DNA from: Pseudanabaena sp. PCC 7367
Lineage (GTDB): Bacteria > Cyanobacteriota > Cyanobacteriia > Pseudanabaenales > Pseudanabaenaceae
Direction: 5' to 3'
Length of the DNA: 64,000 nt
Assembly: GCF_000317065.1 (NCBI RefSeq)
Contig: NC_019701.1
Span: 2,199,001 to 2,263,000 of the forward strand
The notes under the pieces were generated by a model that was not told the origin of the DNA, did not search any database, and worked only from the letters and a program-made list of their open reading frames with translations. This document shows positions 17,605 to 28,197 of this stretch, piece by piece (position 1 is the stretch's first letter; every line of letters begins with the position of its first letter). The position numbers and the translations under genes are program-made.

Positions 17605-17643
17605 CCTCCCGATCGCCACAATAGCAAAAGGGAGGATTAGTTT
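17605..17643 (-). terminator. Rho-independent terminator of pilT
   Basis: CCTCCC at 17605-17610 pairs with GGGAGG at 17630-17635. On the minus strand the stem is followed by CTTTTTATTATG. It lies just beyond the pilT stop at 17668. Confidence 0.7.
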
Positions 17644-17667
17644 TATTGAAATCAATAAATAAAGCAA

Positions 17668-19020
17668 TTACAAACGACCACGCAGGTATTGCGCCATTTC
17701 GTTGGGTTTGGGGGAGTTTTCCACCGCCGTTTCCTCGGTGATCCGTCCCTCTTCATAGAGCTTATAGAGACTCTGGTTCATCGAAACCATGCCATCAAAC
17801 GTACTCTTGGGAATGATCGATTCGATCTCATCCACCTCATTACGTTTAATGTAATCGCGGATTGCATCGGTGTTGATCATGATTTCATGCACCGCCGCCC
17901 GCTTACCATCAGTAGTCCGCACCAGGGTCTGGGCGATCACCGCCACCATTGTTTCCGCCAACTGATCCCGCATTGGTCCTTGTTGGTCTGGCTCATAGAG
18001 GTTCAAAATCCGTTCGATCGTTTTGATCGCGCTGTTGGTGTGCAACGTACCAAACACTAAGTGACCAGTTTGGCCAGCTTTGAGGGCAGTATTCACCGTC
18101 TCTCGATCGCGCATTTCCCCAATTAGAATAATGTCGGGATCTTCCCGCAACGAAGCTTTCAGGGCATTGTCAAACTTGACCGTATGAATCCCCACTTCCC
18201 GTTGTTTGACCAGCGACTTTTTACTTTTGTGCACAAATTCGATCGGATCTTCGATCGAAATAATATTTTTGGCCATCTCAGCATTGATGAAGTCCACCAT
18301 TGCCGCCATTGTGGTTGACTTACCAGAACCAGTTGGCCCAGTTACCAGGATCAAGCCACGATGGGTATAGCAAAGCTCCCTGAATACTTCGGGCAAGTTC
18401 AACTGATCGAGGGTGAGAATTTTAAGCGGAATAATCCGCATTACCAGGGCTGGTCCGCGCAGCGATTCAAAGATATTAATCCGGCAACGGCAATATTCAT
18501 ATTGAGCCGCTCCGTCATACTCCATTGTTTCTTTGAACTGCTGTACCAGCTTTTCTTCCATCACCTCGTGCATCCAGGCATAGAAGGTTTGCTCGTCCGT
18601 CACTGGGTATTGCTCTTGAATCATCATGATGCCGCGCTGGCGGAATCGCACCTGTTCATTTACACCCAGGTGCAAGTCAGAACAACCCTGCTCAAAAGCA
18701 TCCCTGACTAACTGCTCCAGGGACGGTTGGCCAGGATTGCGATTCACCACCAGAGGAATACTGGGCATCGATGGCGGGGGGCCTGGTGGCGGTGGCTTGA
18801 GTGCGCCGCCTGGTTGGGGAATGCGGCTAGCTGTTTGTTGCCTTTGGGTTGCATTATCCAATCTGGTACTGGGATTGGGAACCGAAGTTTTTTGAGATGC
18901 TACCTTTCGAGCTTGTTGGTTGGGGACTTGGGCTCTGGGGGGTGGAGTGGGTGCACCACCGCGATCGCCAGGATTCCCAGAAGGTGGCGGCGGTAATGGC
19001 GGAATACCAGATTGAGACAT
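17668..19020 (-). CDS. pilT: Type IV pilus retraction ATPase PilT
   Basis: PilT is a hexameric ATPase that depolymerises type IV pili in twitching and phototactic motility and DNA uptake. Domain order: a Pro-rich disordered N-terminus (about 110 residues, unusual for canonical PilT), a PAS-like N2 domain, then the ATPase with Walker A GPTGSGKST, the Asp box DIILIGEMRD and GHLVFGTLHTNS. I start at ATG 19020 (MSQSGIPPLPPPP), which has AGAGG upstream; an in-frame start at 19095 adds 25 unlikely residues. It is not next to pilB, so it may be the second cyanobacterial paralogue, PilT2. Confidence 0.88.
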   Translation of the reverse strand: MSQSGIPPLPPPPSGNPGDRGGAPTPPPRAQVPNQQARKVASQKTSVPNPSTRLDNATQRQQTASRIPQPGGALKPPPPGPPPSMPSIPLVVNRNPGQPSLEQLVRDAFEQGCSDLHLGVNEQVRFRQRGIMMIQEQYPVTDEQTFYAWMHEVMEEKLVQQFKETMEYDGAAQYEYCRCRINIFESLRGPALVMRIIPLKILTLDQLNLPEVFRELCYTHRGLILVTGPTGSGKSTTMAAMVDFINAEMAKNIISIEDPIEFVHKSKKSLVKQREVGIHTVKFDNALKASLREDPDIILIGEMRDRETVNTALKAGQTGHLVFGTLHTNSAIKTIERILNLYEPDQQGPMRDQLAETMVAVIAQTLVRTTDGKRAAVHEIMINTDAIRDYIKRNEVDEIESIIPKSTFDGMVSMNQSLYKLYEEGRITEETAVENSPKPNEMAQYLRGRL

Positions 19021-19528
19021 AAGGCAGAAACCTCTATCTAAGCAACATTTAGCAATAATAATGGTTGGACGATCCTGAGTGAAGATCGAGAGCAAACCGT
19101 TTGATCTCGCTATACTTAATATTTGAAAATATTTAAGATTTAAAAATATTTAAAGATTTCAAAATAATTAAGTATGAGGAAATTAAACATTTGATTGACT
19201 TGAGCAAAGCTGGCTTTTCGCCTAAATCCAAGCATCAGCAACAGCGATCGCCGAAGTTACAATCGGTCTAGATCGCCATCGGCACAACCTAGGGAATTTT
19301 GATCTATTCTATTAGGTAATATCTATTAATTACCACCCGATAATTACCCATAGACGCTATTTTTAAACTTACCCGCAAAATTAGTTATTCATAGCAATTG
19401 GTAGGATAGAAATATACTATCTGTTCCTTGATCTATTATGGTGATCAACTTAGCAATCGATAGTAACTAAAGTTTGCCCAGCTAATCTCAAAATTAATTA
19501 CCGACCCGAAATTATTTAATTTAAGTGC
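19021..19528. other. Intergenic region between divergent pilT and map
   Basis: These 508 bp are AT-rich, with degenerate AATATTTAA/GATTTAAAAATATTT units at about 19120-19165. They should contain both promoters. No gene or RNA was recognised. Confidence 0.4.
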
Positions 19529-20395
19529 ATGAATATCCTTAGTAGCTTACGATCGCAATCGCGCCAATCGAATCATAAAGCAAAATCATCGGCCAATGGC
19601 AAATCTGGTAACTCCAAACCCAGGCCAACCAAAGGAATTGAACTAAAGTCTAAGCGCGAACAGGACTTTATGCGCGAGTCGGCTCGAATTGTGGCAACGG
19701 TGCTCAAGGAAATGTATGAGATCGCTGCCCCAGGCGTAACTACGGCGGATTTGGATGCCCATGCTGAAAAAAGAATTAGAGAAATGGGCGCAGTGCCAAG
19801 CTTTAAGGGTTACCACAATTTCCCCGCTTCCATTTGCTCCAGCATTAATAATGAAGTTGTGCATGGTATCCCCAATCCCAGAAAAGTAATCAAGCCCGGT
19901 GATGTGGTCAAGATCGATACGGGTGCCTATAAAAATGGCTTTCATGGTGATTCTTGCATCACGATTATGATCCCGCCCTATGACGAGAAGGCGGCGCTGC
20001 TGGTTAAGGTGGCAGAAGAAGCTTTATATAAAGGGATCGAGCAGGTCAAACCTGGCAATCATTTACTGGATATTGCTGGTGCGATCGAAGATCATGTGAA
20101 GGCGAATGGTTTTAGCATTGTGGAAGATTTTACTGGTCATGGTGTGGGACGTAACCTGCACGAAGAACCATCGGTATTTAATTTCCGTACCCATCAGCTC
20201 CCCAACGTCAAACTCAGGGCGGGCATGACCCTGGCGATCGAACCGATTGTTAATGCTGGTTCCAAGAATGTACGGATTTTGAGCGATCGCTGGACTGCGG
20301 TTACGGTCGATCGGTCTTTATCGGCGCAGTTTGAGCATACGGTGCTGATCACGAATGATGGCTATGAAATCCTCACCGATCGCCATAAGGTCTAA
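19529..20395 (+). CDS. map: Methionine aminopeptidase, type I
   Basis: It removes the initiator methionine from nascent proteins. The di-metal ligands are visible: Asp in [17 protein letters not shown] (two), His in [13 protein letters not shown], Glu in LAIEPIV and Glu in FEHTVLI. The catalytic domain is of normal length, about 250 residues. It is preceded by a basic, Ser/Asn-rich 38-residue N-terminal extension without a zinc motif, unlike the SEC-C or zinc-finger extensions of some type I enzymes. Single gene. Confidence 0.93.
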   Translation: MNILSSLRSQSRQSNHKAKSSANGKSGNSKPRPTKGIELKSKREQDFMRESARIVATVLKEMYEIAAPGVTTADLDAHAEKRIREMGAVPSFKGYHNFPASICSSINNEVVHGIPNPRKVIKPGDVVKIDTGAYKNGFHGDSCITIMIPPYDEKAALLVKVAEEALYKGIEQVKPGNHLLDIAGAIEDHVKANGFSIVEDFTGHGVGRNLHEEPSVFNFRTHQLPNVKLRAGMTLAIEPIVNAGSKNVRILSDRWTAVTVDRSLSAQFEHTVLITNDGYEILTDRHKV

Positions 20396-20558
20396 TTCTT
20401 AAGCACGGCATGATCAAGGATGAAAATGCTGTTATCTCAAATATCAAGCATATGGTCGATTATATATCGATTATATTTGGGTTGATCGTTGAACAGTTAA
20501 ATCATCCCGCTGCCGTGCAACGCTAAGATCGCGCCGATTGCTTCAAAATTGCTTTTAT

Positions 20559-22055
20559 TTATTGTTCTGGTTGCTCTGGTTTCCAAGTGCTATGAAACGC
20601 CAGGGGAACCACCTCTGGTAGTGCTAACCGACAGACTGGTTCTGCATTGTCTAGATGTTGCGCGTCCATTACCCACACTTCGCTTTGGTGGGCTGTTGCA
20701 TCATAAACAGTGATCAGTAGCCAACCCTGCTCAGGGTTATGGACATCAGGGGCATAGACTGGCTCAGAGACATATTTCCCAGCACCAAAATCAGCTTCGT
20801 GCATGGTGGCAGATGCATAGTCAAAACTGCCGATCGCGCCAAAGGTTTCCTTGACCGTATTCACGCCCCGTCGATGTATGGCTAGGTAAACATGGCGATG
20901 GGGCTGGCCAACCTGGTGAGGATTGATGCGGGGAAATTCACAGATGCGATCGCTAACCCGTTGCATGGTAAGCATTTTGCCAGTTTCCGGCTGCAATCGC
21001 CCTTGCCACAGTTCCCCAACCGCTTTGGTTTGTGGGTTGCCAGTGATCACTTCCTGCAAATATTGATTGGTGGCCAGATCGTCGTAACGCACCAGATCAA
21101 ACATAATATTGCCATCTCGATCGGTGTAGCCATTGCCGAAATGCCATTGATACCAGGCATCAACCTGACTGCGGCTGACTATTTCCAGGTTATTGCGATC
21201 GACCACTAAAATTTGCGTGCCTTGCTGGGGCTGCCAGCGCAAGGATTCGCTATAACTCTTGGTTTTTAATAATACGGGCAACACATCCAAGCGCACTGGC
21301 GGAATGCAAAACAATAAATATTTCCCAGCCAACACAAAATCATGGACTGGGCAGATCCCCCGCAGCGGAATTGCTTTGCGCTGGATTATTTTGCCGTGGC
21401 GATCGGATTTAAAAATATTCAGCGCCGTAGTGCCCCGGTAGGTGATCCCAAAATTAAAAATCTCACCTGTAACTGGGTCTTGTTTGGGGTGGGCAGAGTA
21501 GGGGATATTCGGCAGGGTGGCATCGAGATCATCTGCGCCGATCGTAGCCAGGGTTTTGAGATCGAGCGCATAGGGCGATCCGCCTTCCCACAGAGCCAAC
21601 AGCCGATCGGGCAAAGCCAAAACCGATGTATTGGCGCAATTTTTCAGGTCTGTGTTTAAAAATCTCTGCCACCAGGGGATCGGTGCAACCATGCCATAGT
21701 TGGCAAATAGTAACTTGCCTACCTGTTGCTCGGCCAGGTAGCCCTCTGTTTGCACATAGCGATAGGTGCCCTGCGCCCCGCCACGATCAAAATGCACCGC
21801 CAGGATCGCGCCATCACCATCAAACCAATGCCCCACCGGAATACCACCGCGCCCAATCCTACCAGGGCCATTGCGATAGAAAGAACCACGCAGACCTGTA
21901 GGGATTTGGCCAGCAATTATTGGTAAAGCTTGACAGGCAAATTCATTGGATGGCTGAGCGATCGCCCCATACCAACCATTAGCCTCTTGAGATGGTGGGC
22001 TCGAATGATTTGTAGCGGCTGAACCTACCCGATCGTTAATTTCTGGCTGAGGCAT
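20559..22055 (-). CDS. Carotenoid cleavage oxygenase (RPE65/ACO/CCD family)
   Basis: This non-heme iron dioxygenase cleaves carotenoids or apocarotenoids. The four iron-binding histidines of the seven-bladed propeller appear in order: PYSAHPK, CPVHDFVLAGK, YQWHFGNGY and LAFHSTWKP. The N-terminal RGSFYRNGPGR and HWFDGDG are also family signatures. At 498 residues it is full length, with no signal peptide. Substrate cannot be told from sequence; all-trans apocarotenals are plausible for a cyanobacterium. Single gene. Confidence 0.92.
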   Translation of the reverse strand: MPQPEINDRVGSAATNHSSPPSQEANGWYGAIAQPSNEFACQALPIIAGQIPTGLRGSFYRNGPGRIGRGGIPVGHWFDGDGAILAVHFDRGGAQGTYRYVQTEGYLAEQQVGKLLFANYGMVAPIPWWQRFLNTDLKNCANTSVLALPDRLLALWEGGSPYALDLKTLATIGADDLDATLPNIPYSAHPKQDPVTGEIFNFGITYRGTTALNIFKSDRHGKIIQRKAIPLRGICPVHDFVLAGKYLLFCIPPVRLDVLPVLLKTKSYSESLRWQPQQGTQILVVDRNNLEIVSRSQVDAWYQWHFGNGYTDRDGNIMFDLVRYDDLATNQYLQEVITGNPQTKAVGELWQGRLQPETGKMLTMQRVSDRICEFPRINPHQVGQPHRHVYLAIHRRGVNTVKETFGAIGSFDYASATMHEADFGAGKYVSEPVYAPDVHNPEQGWLLITVYDATAHQSEVWVMDAQHLDNAEPVCRLALPEVVPLAFHSTWKPEQPEQ

Positions 22056-22259
22056 ATTGTGCTTGGCTTGAACCCGGTTATGATTACTAACCGAGTTTAC
22101 ATTAATTCACAATCCCCTAACAATAGCTTCAATCTAACCGATCGCCTGAGTATAAATTTTGCTAAAGTTCAATATTGCAATATTGCAGCCAGAGGGACAC
22201 AATTTTAGCCGTTATCTAAACATTCAGGATATTCAGGTAATTAGTCTATTGTTAGTTAG

Positions 22260-22445
22260 TTAGCTAGCCTGGGATGGCTTGACCCGATGTTGCTTGAGGA
22301 TATCACGCACATCACTTAAGAAAGCAACAGCATCAGGATATTGGGCTGATTCCACCAGCAAATGACGACATTCTCTAATCAGATCGTTAATCTGCATTAG
22401 TTTTTCTTTCTCTGATTTAGATAAATAAATTGGTTCAGTTTTCAT
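22260..22445 (-). CDS. Small hypothetical protein, helical
   Basis: This 61-residue protein begins MKTEPIYLSKSEKEKLMQIN and is predicted almost wholly helical with mixed charge. I do not recognise a family. Coding-like composition and an ATG support it; the ribosome site is weak. It lies upstream of the oxygenase in the same direction, about 200 bp apart. Confidence 0.45.
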   Translation of the reverse strand: MKTEPIYLSKSEKEKLMQINDLIRECRHLLVESAQYPDAVAFLSDVRDILKQHRVKPSQAS

Positions 22446-23049
22446 TGATTTGACTCACTCTAGGCATAAACGGCAATCCTAAAATCTAGAAATTGCCAAA
22501 ATAATTAGCTTGACGATCGCGCCATATAAATTTTGATGGACTTGACTGCGATCGAGATGCGGGAGCGCTGATCTGGATTAACCATATCTCTGTTGTGATG
22601 TGACGCAGTAGTAAATTGACAACTTAAACACACATATTGGTACTTATCACCACATCTGCATATCCTATCCCAAACCCTAGCCTTGCGGCCTCGGCATAAT
22701 CCCTGAGGTTTGATCGCCAGCTTAATTGTGACTTGCTTTTGAGCCCATTAAGATTCAATACTAATCATGGTGGGTTAGGCGATCGATCCCTACTGAACTT
22801 TTTTACTTTTTTGAGTTTTTTAACTCTGGTTAAGTTGATGTGATTTGTGCTGGATCGGTTCCGGTTCAGGGGATTGAGGTTAAGCGATCGGTTGATGTTG
22901 TAACAGAGCTTTAGATTCAAAGCCTAGCGATCGAGATAAAATAAGGCTGCCTTGATCCCTTGCGCTCCAGGCCAGAATCCGCACTCAGCTAGGCATATTA
23001 GCTAGCTTAACCCCAAATTAATTAACCCACCCATAAAATATTTAGACTA
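22446..23049. other. Intergenic region upstream of menA
   Basis: There is no gene in about 600 bp. A small hairpin GAGTT-TTTT-AACTC lies near 22814-22829, and several GATCG motifs are scattered through. The menA promoter should lie here. Confidence 0.4.
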
Positions 23050-24045
23050 ATGCAACCAGGAATGGAAGCTAACCGCAGCCAGATTGACCAACCCCAAAGT
23101 CTCAGTGCCAACTCAACCCCGAAATCGCAGCGCAAACTCTGGTTAGCCGCGATCAAGCCGCCTATGTATAGCGTAGCGATCATGCCGATTGTGGTAGGTA
23201 CCGCGATCGCCTTCTATCAAACCCAGCAACTCAACTGGCGTAACTTTCTTACTTTTATGTTTGCGGCAATCCTGGTGCTGGCCTGGGAAAACCTTAGCAA
23301 TGATGTATTTGATTCAGAGACAGGCATTGACCAGAACAAAGCCCACTCAGTGGTTAACCTCACTGGTAATAAAAATCTGGTGTTTGCGATCGCTAATCTC
23401 TTCTTGCTACTGGGAATTAGTGGTGTGGTGGCGATCTCATGGTGGCAACGGGATTTTGTGGTATTGGGCATAGTGGTGCTAACTTGCTTGCTGGGCTATA
23501 GCTATCAAGGGCCGCCGTTGCGATTGGGCTATTTGGGCTGGGGTGAACCAATTTGTTTCATTTGCTTTGGCCCCCTGGCGATCATGGCCGCCTATTACAG
23601 CCAGACTAATGCTTTTTTGATTAATAGCATTAATTCGTCTGCTCAAAATCTTGCCGCATTGGCAGCAGCGGCGATCATTGTGGGGGTAGGGGTGACGCTG
23701 GTGCTGTTTTGCTCTCATTTTCACCAGGTTGAGGATGATATTAAGGCGGGGAAGCGATCGCCAGTGGTGCGATTGGGCAGTAAGCGAGCGGCTCAACTAA
23801 TTCCCTGGGCTGCGGTTAGCATTTATGCCACGACCATAGTTAGCATGATTAGCGGCTTCTTGCCCCTATGGAGTGGTCTGGTTTTGCTCAGCGCCCCGTT
23901 TGCCTGGAAGCTCTCTAGTCTGCTGGGCAAATATCATGATCAACCTGCCATGATCACTGAATCTAAATATGTGGCGGTGCTATTGCAGTTTTCCAGTGGT
24001 CTGGGGCTGAGTGTGGGCTTGGTGATCGCGCGATTGCTGAATTAG
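23050..24045 (+). CDS. menA: 1,4-dihydroxy-2-naphthoate phytyltransferase MenA
   Basis: A UbiA-family membrane prenyltransferase that attaches the phytyl chain in phylloquinone (vitamin K1) synthesis for photosystem I. The first Asp-rich motif is NDVFDSETGIDQNKAHSVVN and the second is DDIKAGKRSPVVRLGS; about eight hydrophobic helices are visible. At 331 residues, with a 30-residue hydrophilic N-terminus, the length is normal. An ATG at 23062 is an alternative start. A terminator follows. Confidence 0.9.
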   Translation: MQPGMEANRSQIDQPQSLSANSTPKSQRKLWLAAIKPPMYSVAIMPIVVGTAIAFYQTQQLNWRNFLTFMFAAILVLAWENLSNDVFDSETGIDQNKAHSVVNLTGNKNLVFAIANLFLLLGISGVVAISWWQRDFVVLGIVVLTCLLGYSYQGPPLRLGYLGWGEPICFICFGPLAIMAAYYSQTNAFLINSINSSAQNLAALAAAAIIVGVGVTLVLFCSHFHQVEDDIKAGKRSPVVRLGSKRAAQLIPWAAVSIYATTIVSMISGFLPLWSGLVLLSAPFAWKLSSLLGKYHDQPAMITESKYVAVLLQFSSGLGLSVGLVIARLLN

Positions 24046-24067
24046 TGGCTAACTTAAACGCTAAAAA

Positions 24068-24118
24068 ATCTCCCCTGGCAATTTTGCGATCGCTGGGGGA
24101 GATGGTTTATTTATTTTT
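24068..24118 (+). terminator. Rho-independent terminator after menA
   Basis: ATCTCCCC at 24068-24075 pairs with GGGGAGAT at 24096-24103, followed by a T-rich run (GGTTTATTTATTTTT). It lies 22 bp past the menA stop. Confidence 0.75.
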
Positions 24119-24225
24119 ACTTATTTTTTGTTCACATCTGCTGCGATATGCTCAGGCAACGCTGATTAGTAATTTAGCAATCTAGCCTGTGAATTAGGCT
24201 TTAGCTAACGATTTAGACTTTACTT

Positions 24226-27200
24226 TTAGGATTTCAATGTACGGCGCTTGGTCACCATCCGATAGGCATCCACAATGTCGCCCTCTTGCCAGGAGGCAAA
24301 GCGATCGATGCCTACGCCACATTCAAAGCCAGAAGCCACTTCTTTAGCATCCTCGCGCATCCGTTTGAGCGAATCCAGGGAGCCGGTGGTAATTACCTCG
24401 CCCTTGCGCAGCACTCGCACCTTGCAATTGCGAATTAGCTTGCCCGATTGGACATAACAACCAGCCACCACACCCTTGCCCACGGTGAACAAGGCACGTA
24501 CTTCGGCCTGACCTAAGTGCTCTTCGACTAGTTCTGGCTCTAGCAGACCTTCCATCGCATCGCGGATGTCTTCCAGCAGCTTGTAGATCACGTCATAATC
24601 ACGTACATCTACACCGAGATTATCGGCTGCTTGTCTGGCTCCTGTGGCCATGCTGGTGTTAAAGCCAATGATCACCGCATCACTAGCCGCGGCCAGTTCC
24701 ACATCGTTTTCGGTGATCTCACCGGGCGCTGATAGCAGCACTCGGATTTGGACTTCTTCCTGGGGCAATTGCTCCAGCGAACCTAAGATCGCTTCGACTG
24801 AGCCCTGAACATCGGCTTTGAGAATTAGATTTAATTCCTTCAACTCGCCTTCTTGAGCCTGAGCTGAAACCGTGCCCAGGGTAACCCGGCGCGAAGACAT
24901 GGTTTGTTGCAGGCGGGATTGACGTTGTTGCTCGGCTCGATCTGAGGCAAGCGACCTGGCCTTCTTCTCTTCGAGGTAGACCTGGAACTCATCACCAGCC
25001 GCTGGCACTTCATTGAGTCCCAATACTTCAACCGCAAAGGAGGGATCGGCCGCATCGACGCGCTCTCCGCGATCGTCGATCATGGCACGCACCTTACCAA
25101 AGACTGAGCCAGCCACAAACACATCACCGACCCGCAGCGTACCGTTTTGGACCAGGAAGGTGGCAACTGGGCCACGGGCTTTATCTAAGTGAGCTTCGAT
25201 GATCGTACCGCGAGCAGTACGATCGGGATTGGCCTGCAAGTCTTCGATCTCGGCCACCAGCAAAATCATCTCTAGCAAGGTATCGAGGTTACTGCCTTCG
25301 ATCGCACTGACTGGAACCATGATTGTTTCGCCGCCCCATTCTTCATCAACCAGGCCATATTCAGTTAGCTCCTGTCTGATCCGATCGGGTTGGGCTTCTG
25401 GCTTATCGACTTTATTAATCGCCACCACAATTGGTACATTGGCCGCCTTGGCATGGCTGATCGCTTCGATCGTTTGTGGCTGTACGCCGTCATCGGCTGC
25501 CACCACCAGGATCGCAATATCAGTCACCCTGGCACCACGGGCACGCATAGCAGTAAAAGCTTCGTGACCAGGGGTATCCAGGAACACCACTTGTTTTACG
25601 CCATCTTCATGCTCGACATCAACGTGATAAGCACCAATATGCTGGGTGATCCCACCGGCTTCGCCCTGAGCCACCTTACTTTCGCGGATCGAATCAAGGA
25701 GTGTGGTCTTACCGTGGTCAACGTGACCCATGATGGTCACCACTGGCGGACGGCGCACCAGACTTTCAATATCCTCAAGATCGATCATCTCGGTGATCTT
25801 ACGCGCTGGCGCATCGGTTTCGATTTCCTCGACCTCATAGCCCAATTCTTCAGCTACCATCCTGGCGGTAGGCACATCTAGGGTTTGGTTAATATTTACC
25901 ATCACCCCCTTCATGAATAGGGTTCTGATCACTTCGGTCTCAGAAACTAACATCTGGTCAGCTAGCTCTTGTACCGTGACGCTATCGCTCAATTCGATCA
26001 GTTCTGGTTTCTCAATTTGTTTTTCTGGTTGAGAGCTGCGGCGATCGCGGGCTGGTTTGCGGCTGGGCTTGGCCGGAATTGGTTTATTCTCTGCTCCCGT
26101 TGACCTGGCCTGTTTTGGTTTGGGTGGTCTAGCGGTAGGTCTGGCCGTAGATAGATTGCTGGCATCATCAAGATCGCCATTTTCTAGATCGTCATCAATA
26201 TCATCGATGTCGTCTTCGATCACTTTATAGCGCTTAAGCCGATTGGGCTTTTTCGCGCGTACTTCCGTATCTTCTTCTTCTTCCTCTTCCCGCTTAGTTT
26301 TGCCTCGCTTGTTCACCTTGGCAGCAACGCGGCTCAATTTAATTGGGCGTTCTGGCGGCGCAGCTAACTCTAAGCCAGGTGGTTTGGCAGCTATTTCTGC
26401 CCCATCTGTCTCTGTTGCCTCATCGTCCTTGGCCACCGGTTTAGCAGTAGGTCGAACCGGAGGCTGCAGAATTTGCTGGGGTTTAGGTTCGGTTGGGGCG
26501 GTGATCCCACGCTCAATTAATACCGCATCTTTGACTGGCTTGGGGCGATGGAGTTGGGGACGAGCAGGCTGCTCTCGGTTGTTTTTAGGCGCACTGCCCA
26601 CACTTATGGTTGTTTTGTCGGGCTCTGCGGACTTGCCAGGTTTAGAGGTTTTGCTGGCCTTCTTGCCTGAGCTAGTTGGGCTGACTGGATTCGCCGAACT
26701 AGTCGAACTAGTGGATGATGAACTGTTCCCGGCGATCGCCGCAGTTTGGGCTGGTTGCTCGATCGCCGTACTCCTGGGCACTGGCTTGATCAATTCTGGT
26801 TTTTTGGCCAAGGTTGCTTCTGGCTTTTGCTCTGCCTTATTTTGCTCTGCCTTACTAGCGGCATTACTGGCCGTATTGGCAGCAGGGGCTGCTTCTTGGG
26901 CTGCCTTGGATTTAGCTTTAGCTGCGGGCGGTTTAGCCAACTCTGGCTGATCATTAGCTGGGGCAATTTCACTAATCTCAACCACTTCGCCAGCGGATTC
27001 AGCCGGGCGAGCAGGTGGCTGTTTTAGCTGTGCCGATGAGCTACTGGTTGGCGCTTTGGCGATCGCACCATTGTCAGTGTTCTGGGCAGTACCTTTGGTG
27101 TTAGTAGTAGCCTTGCTATTTTTCTTGCTTGGCTTCGTGGCCGCTACCGCAGGTTCCGCTTGCTCTTGTGGTGAAGGTTCTACCACAACTGGACGGGATG

Positions 27201-27540
27201 GGGCTGGGGGCTCAGCAGCAGTGGGTTTTTGTAGTTGCTTAATCGTGGCGGGACGACTTACCGTGTTGATCAAAATTTCCTGTTTAGATGCTGATGCAGT
27301 TGATGATTCTTTGTTGGCAGAACTGACAGGCTCAGCCACTTCGGGCTCTGACTTATCTAATTTAGCTGACTGATCCCGATTTTGAGCAAAGTTGCGGATC
27401 CGATCGGCTTCAGCTTCGGTGATCGTACTGCTGTGACTTTTCACCGGAATGCCTAGGCGATCGCATATGCCTAATATTTCTTTGGTCTCTAAATCTAATT
27501 CGCGCTTTAGCTCGTAAACTCTAACTCTGCTGATGCTCAT
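24226..27540 (-). CDS. infB: Translation initiation factor IF-2
   Basis: The GTPase that delivers initiator tRNA to the ribosome. The IF2_N domain is at the N-terminus ([19 protein letters not shown]). A long low-complexity region rich in Ala, Pro, Lys and Glu covers residues about 60-500. A second IF2_N-like segment ([22 protein letters not shown]) leads into the GTPase: G1 [10 protein letters not shown]3 DTPGH, G4 NKVD. Domains II-IV follow. At 1104 residues it is long but usual for cyanobacteria. The usual nusA-ylxR partners are not upstream here; lepA is divergent instead. Confidence 0.97.
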   Translation of the reverse strand: MSISRVRVYELKRELDLETKEILGICDRLGIPVKSHSSTITEAEADRIRNFAQNRDQSAKLDKSEPEVAEPVSSANKESSTASASKQEILINTVSRPATIKQLQKPTAAEPPAPSRPVVVEPSPQEQAEPAVAATKPSKKNSKATTNTKGTAQNTDNGAIAKAPTSSSSAQLKQPPARPAESAGEVVEISEIAPANDQPELAKPPAAKAKSKAAQEAAPAANTASNAASKAEQNKAEQKPEATLAKKPELIKPVPRSTAIEQPAQTAAIAGNSSSSTSSTSSANPVSPTSSGKKASKTSKPGKSAEPDKTTISVGSAPKNNREQPARPQLHRPKPVKDAVLIERGITAPTEPKPQQILQPPVRPTAKPVAKDDEATETDGAEIAAKPPGLELAAPPERPIKLSRVAAKVNKRGKTKREEEEEEDTEVRAKKPNRLKRYKVIEDDIDDIDDDLENGDLDDASNLSTARPTARPPKPKQARSTGAENKPIPAKPSRKPARDRRSSQPEKQIEKPELIELSDSVTVQELADQMLVSETEVIRTLFMKGVMVNINQTLDVPTARMVAEELGYEVEEIETDAPARKITEMIDLEDIESLVRRPPVVTIMGHVDHGKTTLLDSIRESKVAQGEAGGITQHIGAYHVDVEHEDGVKQVVFLDTPGHEAFTAMRARGARVTDIAILVVAADDGVQPQTIEAISHAKAANVPIVVAINKVDKPEAQPDRIRQELTEYGLVDEEWGGETIMVPVSAIEGSNLDTLLEMILLVAEIEDLQANPDRTARGTIIEAHLDKARGPVATFLVQNGTLRVGDVFVAGSVFGKVRAMIDDRGERVDAADPSFAVEVLGLNEVPAAGDEFQVYLEEKKARSLASDRAEQQRQSRLQQTMSSRRVTLGTVSAQAQEGELKELNLILKADVQGSVEAILGSLEQLPQEEVQIRVLLSAPGEITENDVELAAASDAVIIGFNTSMATGARQAADNLGVDVRDYDVIYKLLEDIRDAMEGLLEPELVEEHLGQAEVRALFTVGKGVVAGCYVQSGKLIRNCKVRVLRKGEVITTGSLDSLKRMREDAKEVASGFECGVGIDRFASWQEGDIVDAYRMVTKRRTLKS

Positions 27541-28197
27541 GTATTATTCCCGTATTTCCGAATCTACATTTTTCTACATAAAAATGCTCCAATTGACTAA
27601 ACTTAGACTTAAGGAGCGGTAGGCTGCTGATATCTATTGATCAAGTATTGACCGATCGATATAGACGCAGAACTACCCCAAATGAACTTGATTGAATGTA
27701 TTTGGCTATAACTATTATTACCTAATCACGATCGCTACCTGAACAGGCCAACCAAATCGATCGATGTGGCTAGCCAGAGAGCCAGATAGTTAGATTAGTG
27801 ATTTAGCACTATAGCAGTAAGTCTACTAATTATAACCAGCGCTAGGATCTCGGTTAACAGATAGTAACTGATCTGGGATTGGATGCCTGATGATGGATGT
27901 GAAATTGATTATGCTAGCTGCCCTAATCCAGGGATTTCTATGAATAAGGCAGTGGATCCACTGCGATCAAAAAGCTAAATGCTAGTTTTTGGCCACAACT
28001 AGCCAGATTAGCAGTATACCTAAAGTAGTCAAGCTTATACTTTAAAAGTGACTAATAAAGTAACTAATAATGCTAAGGACAAGGCTGTAGCCTAATCCAC
28101 ACTTTGGGTATAAGTTACTTTACGATACATTAGGTTACATTAAGTTAAACAAGCTAAATAGTGCGCTTCTAATTAGCCCACCCCCTAATCAATAAAT
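27541..28197. other. Divergent intergenic region between infB and lepA
   Basis: This 657 bp serves as the upstream region of two translation GTPase genes. It is AT-rich toward lepA, with near-repeats such as AGTGACTAAT/AGTAACTAAT near 28050-28070. No gene, tRNA or clear terminator is seen. Confidence 0.4.

Noticed and set aside
26243-26950. Long plus-strand frame antisense to infB
   Set aside because: Mirror of the Ala/Pro/Lys-rich IF-2 linker; low-complexity Leu/Gly/Ser composition and no ribosome site.
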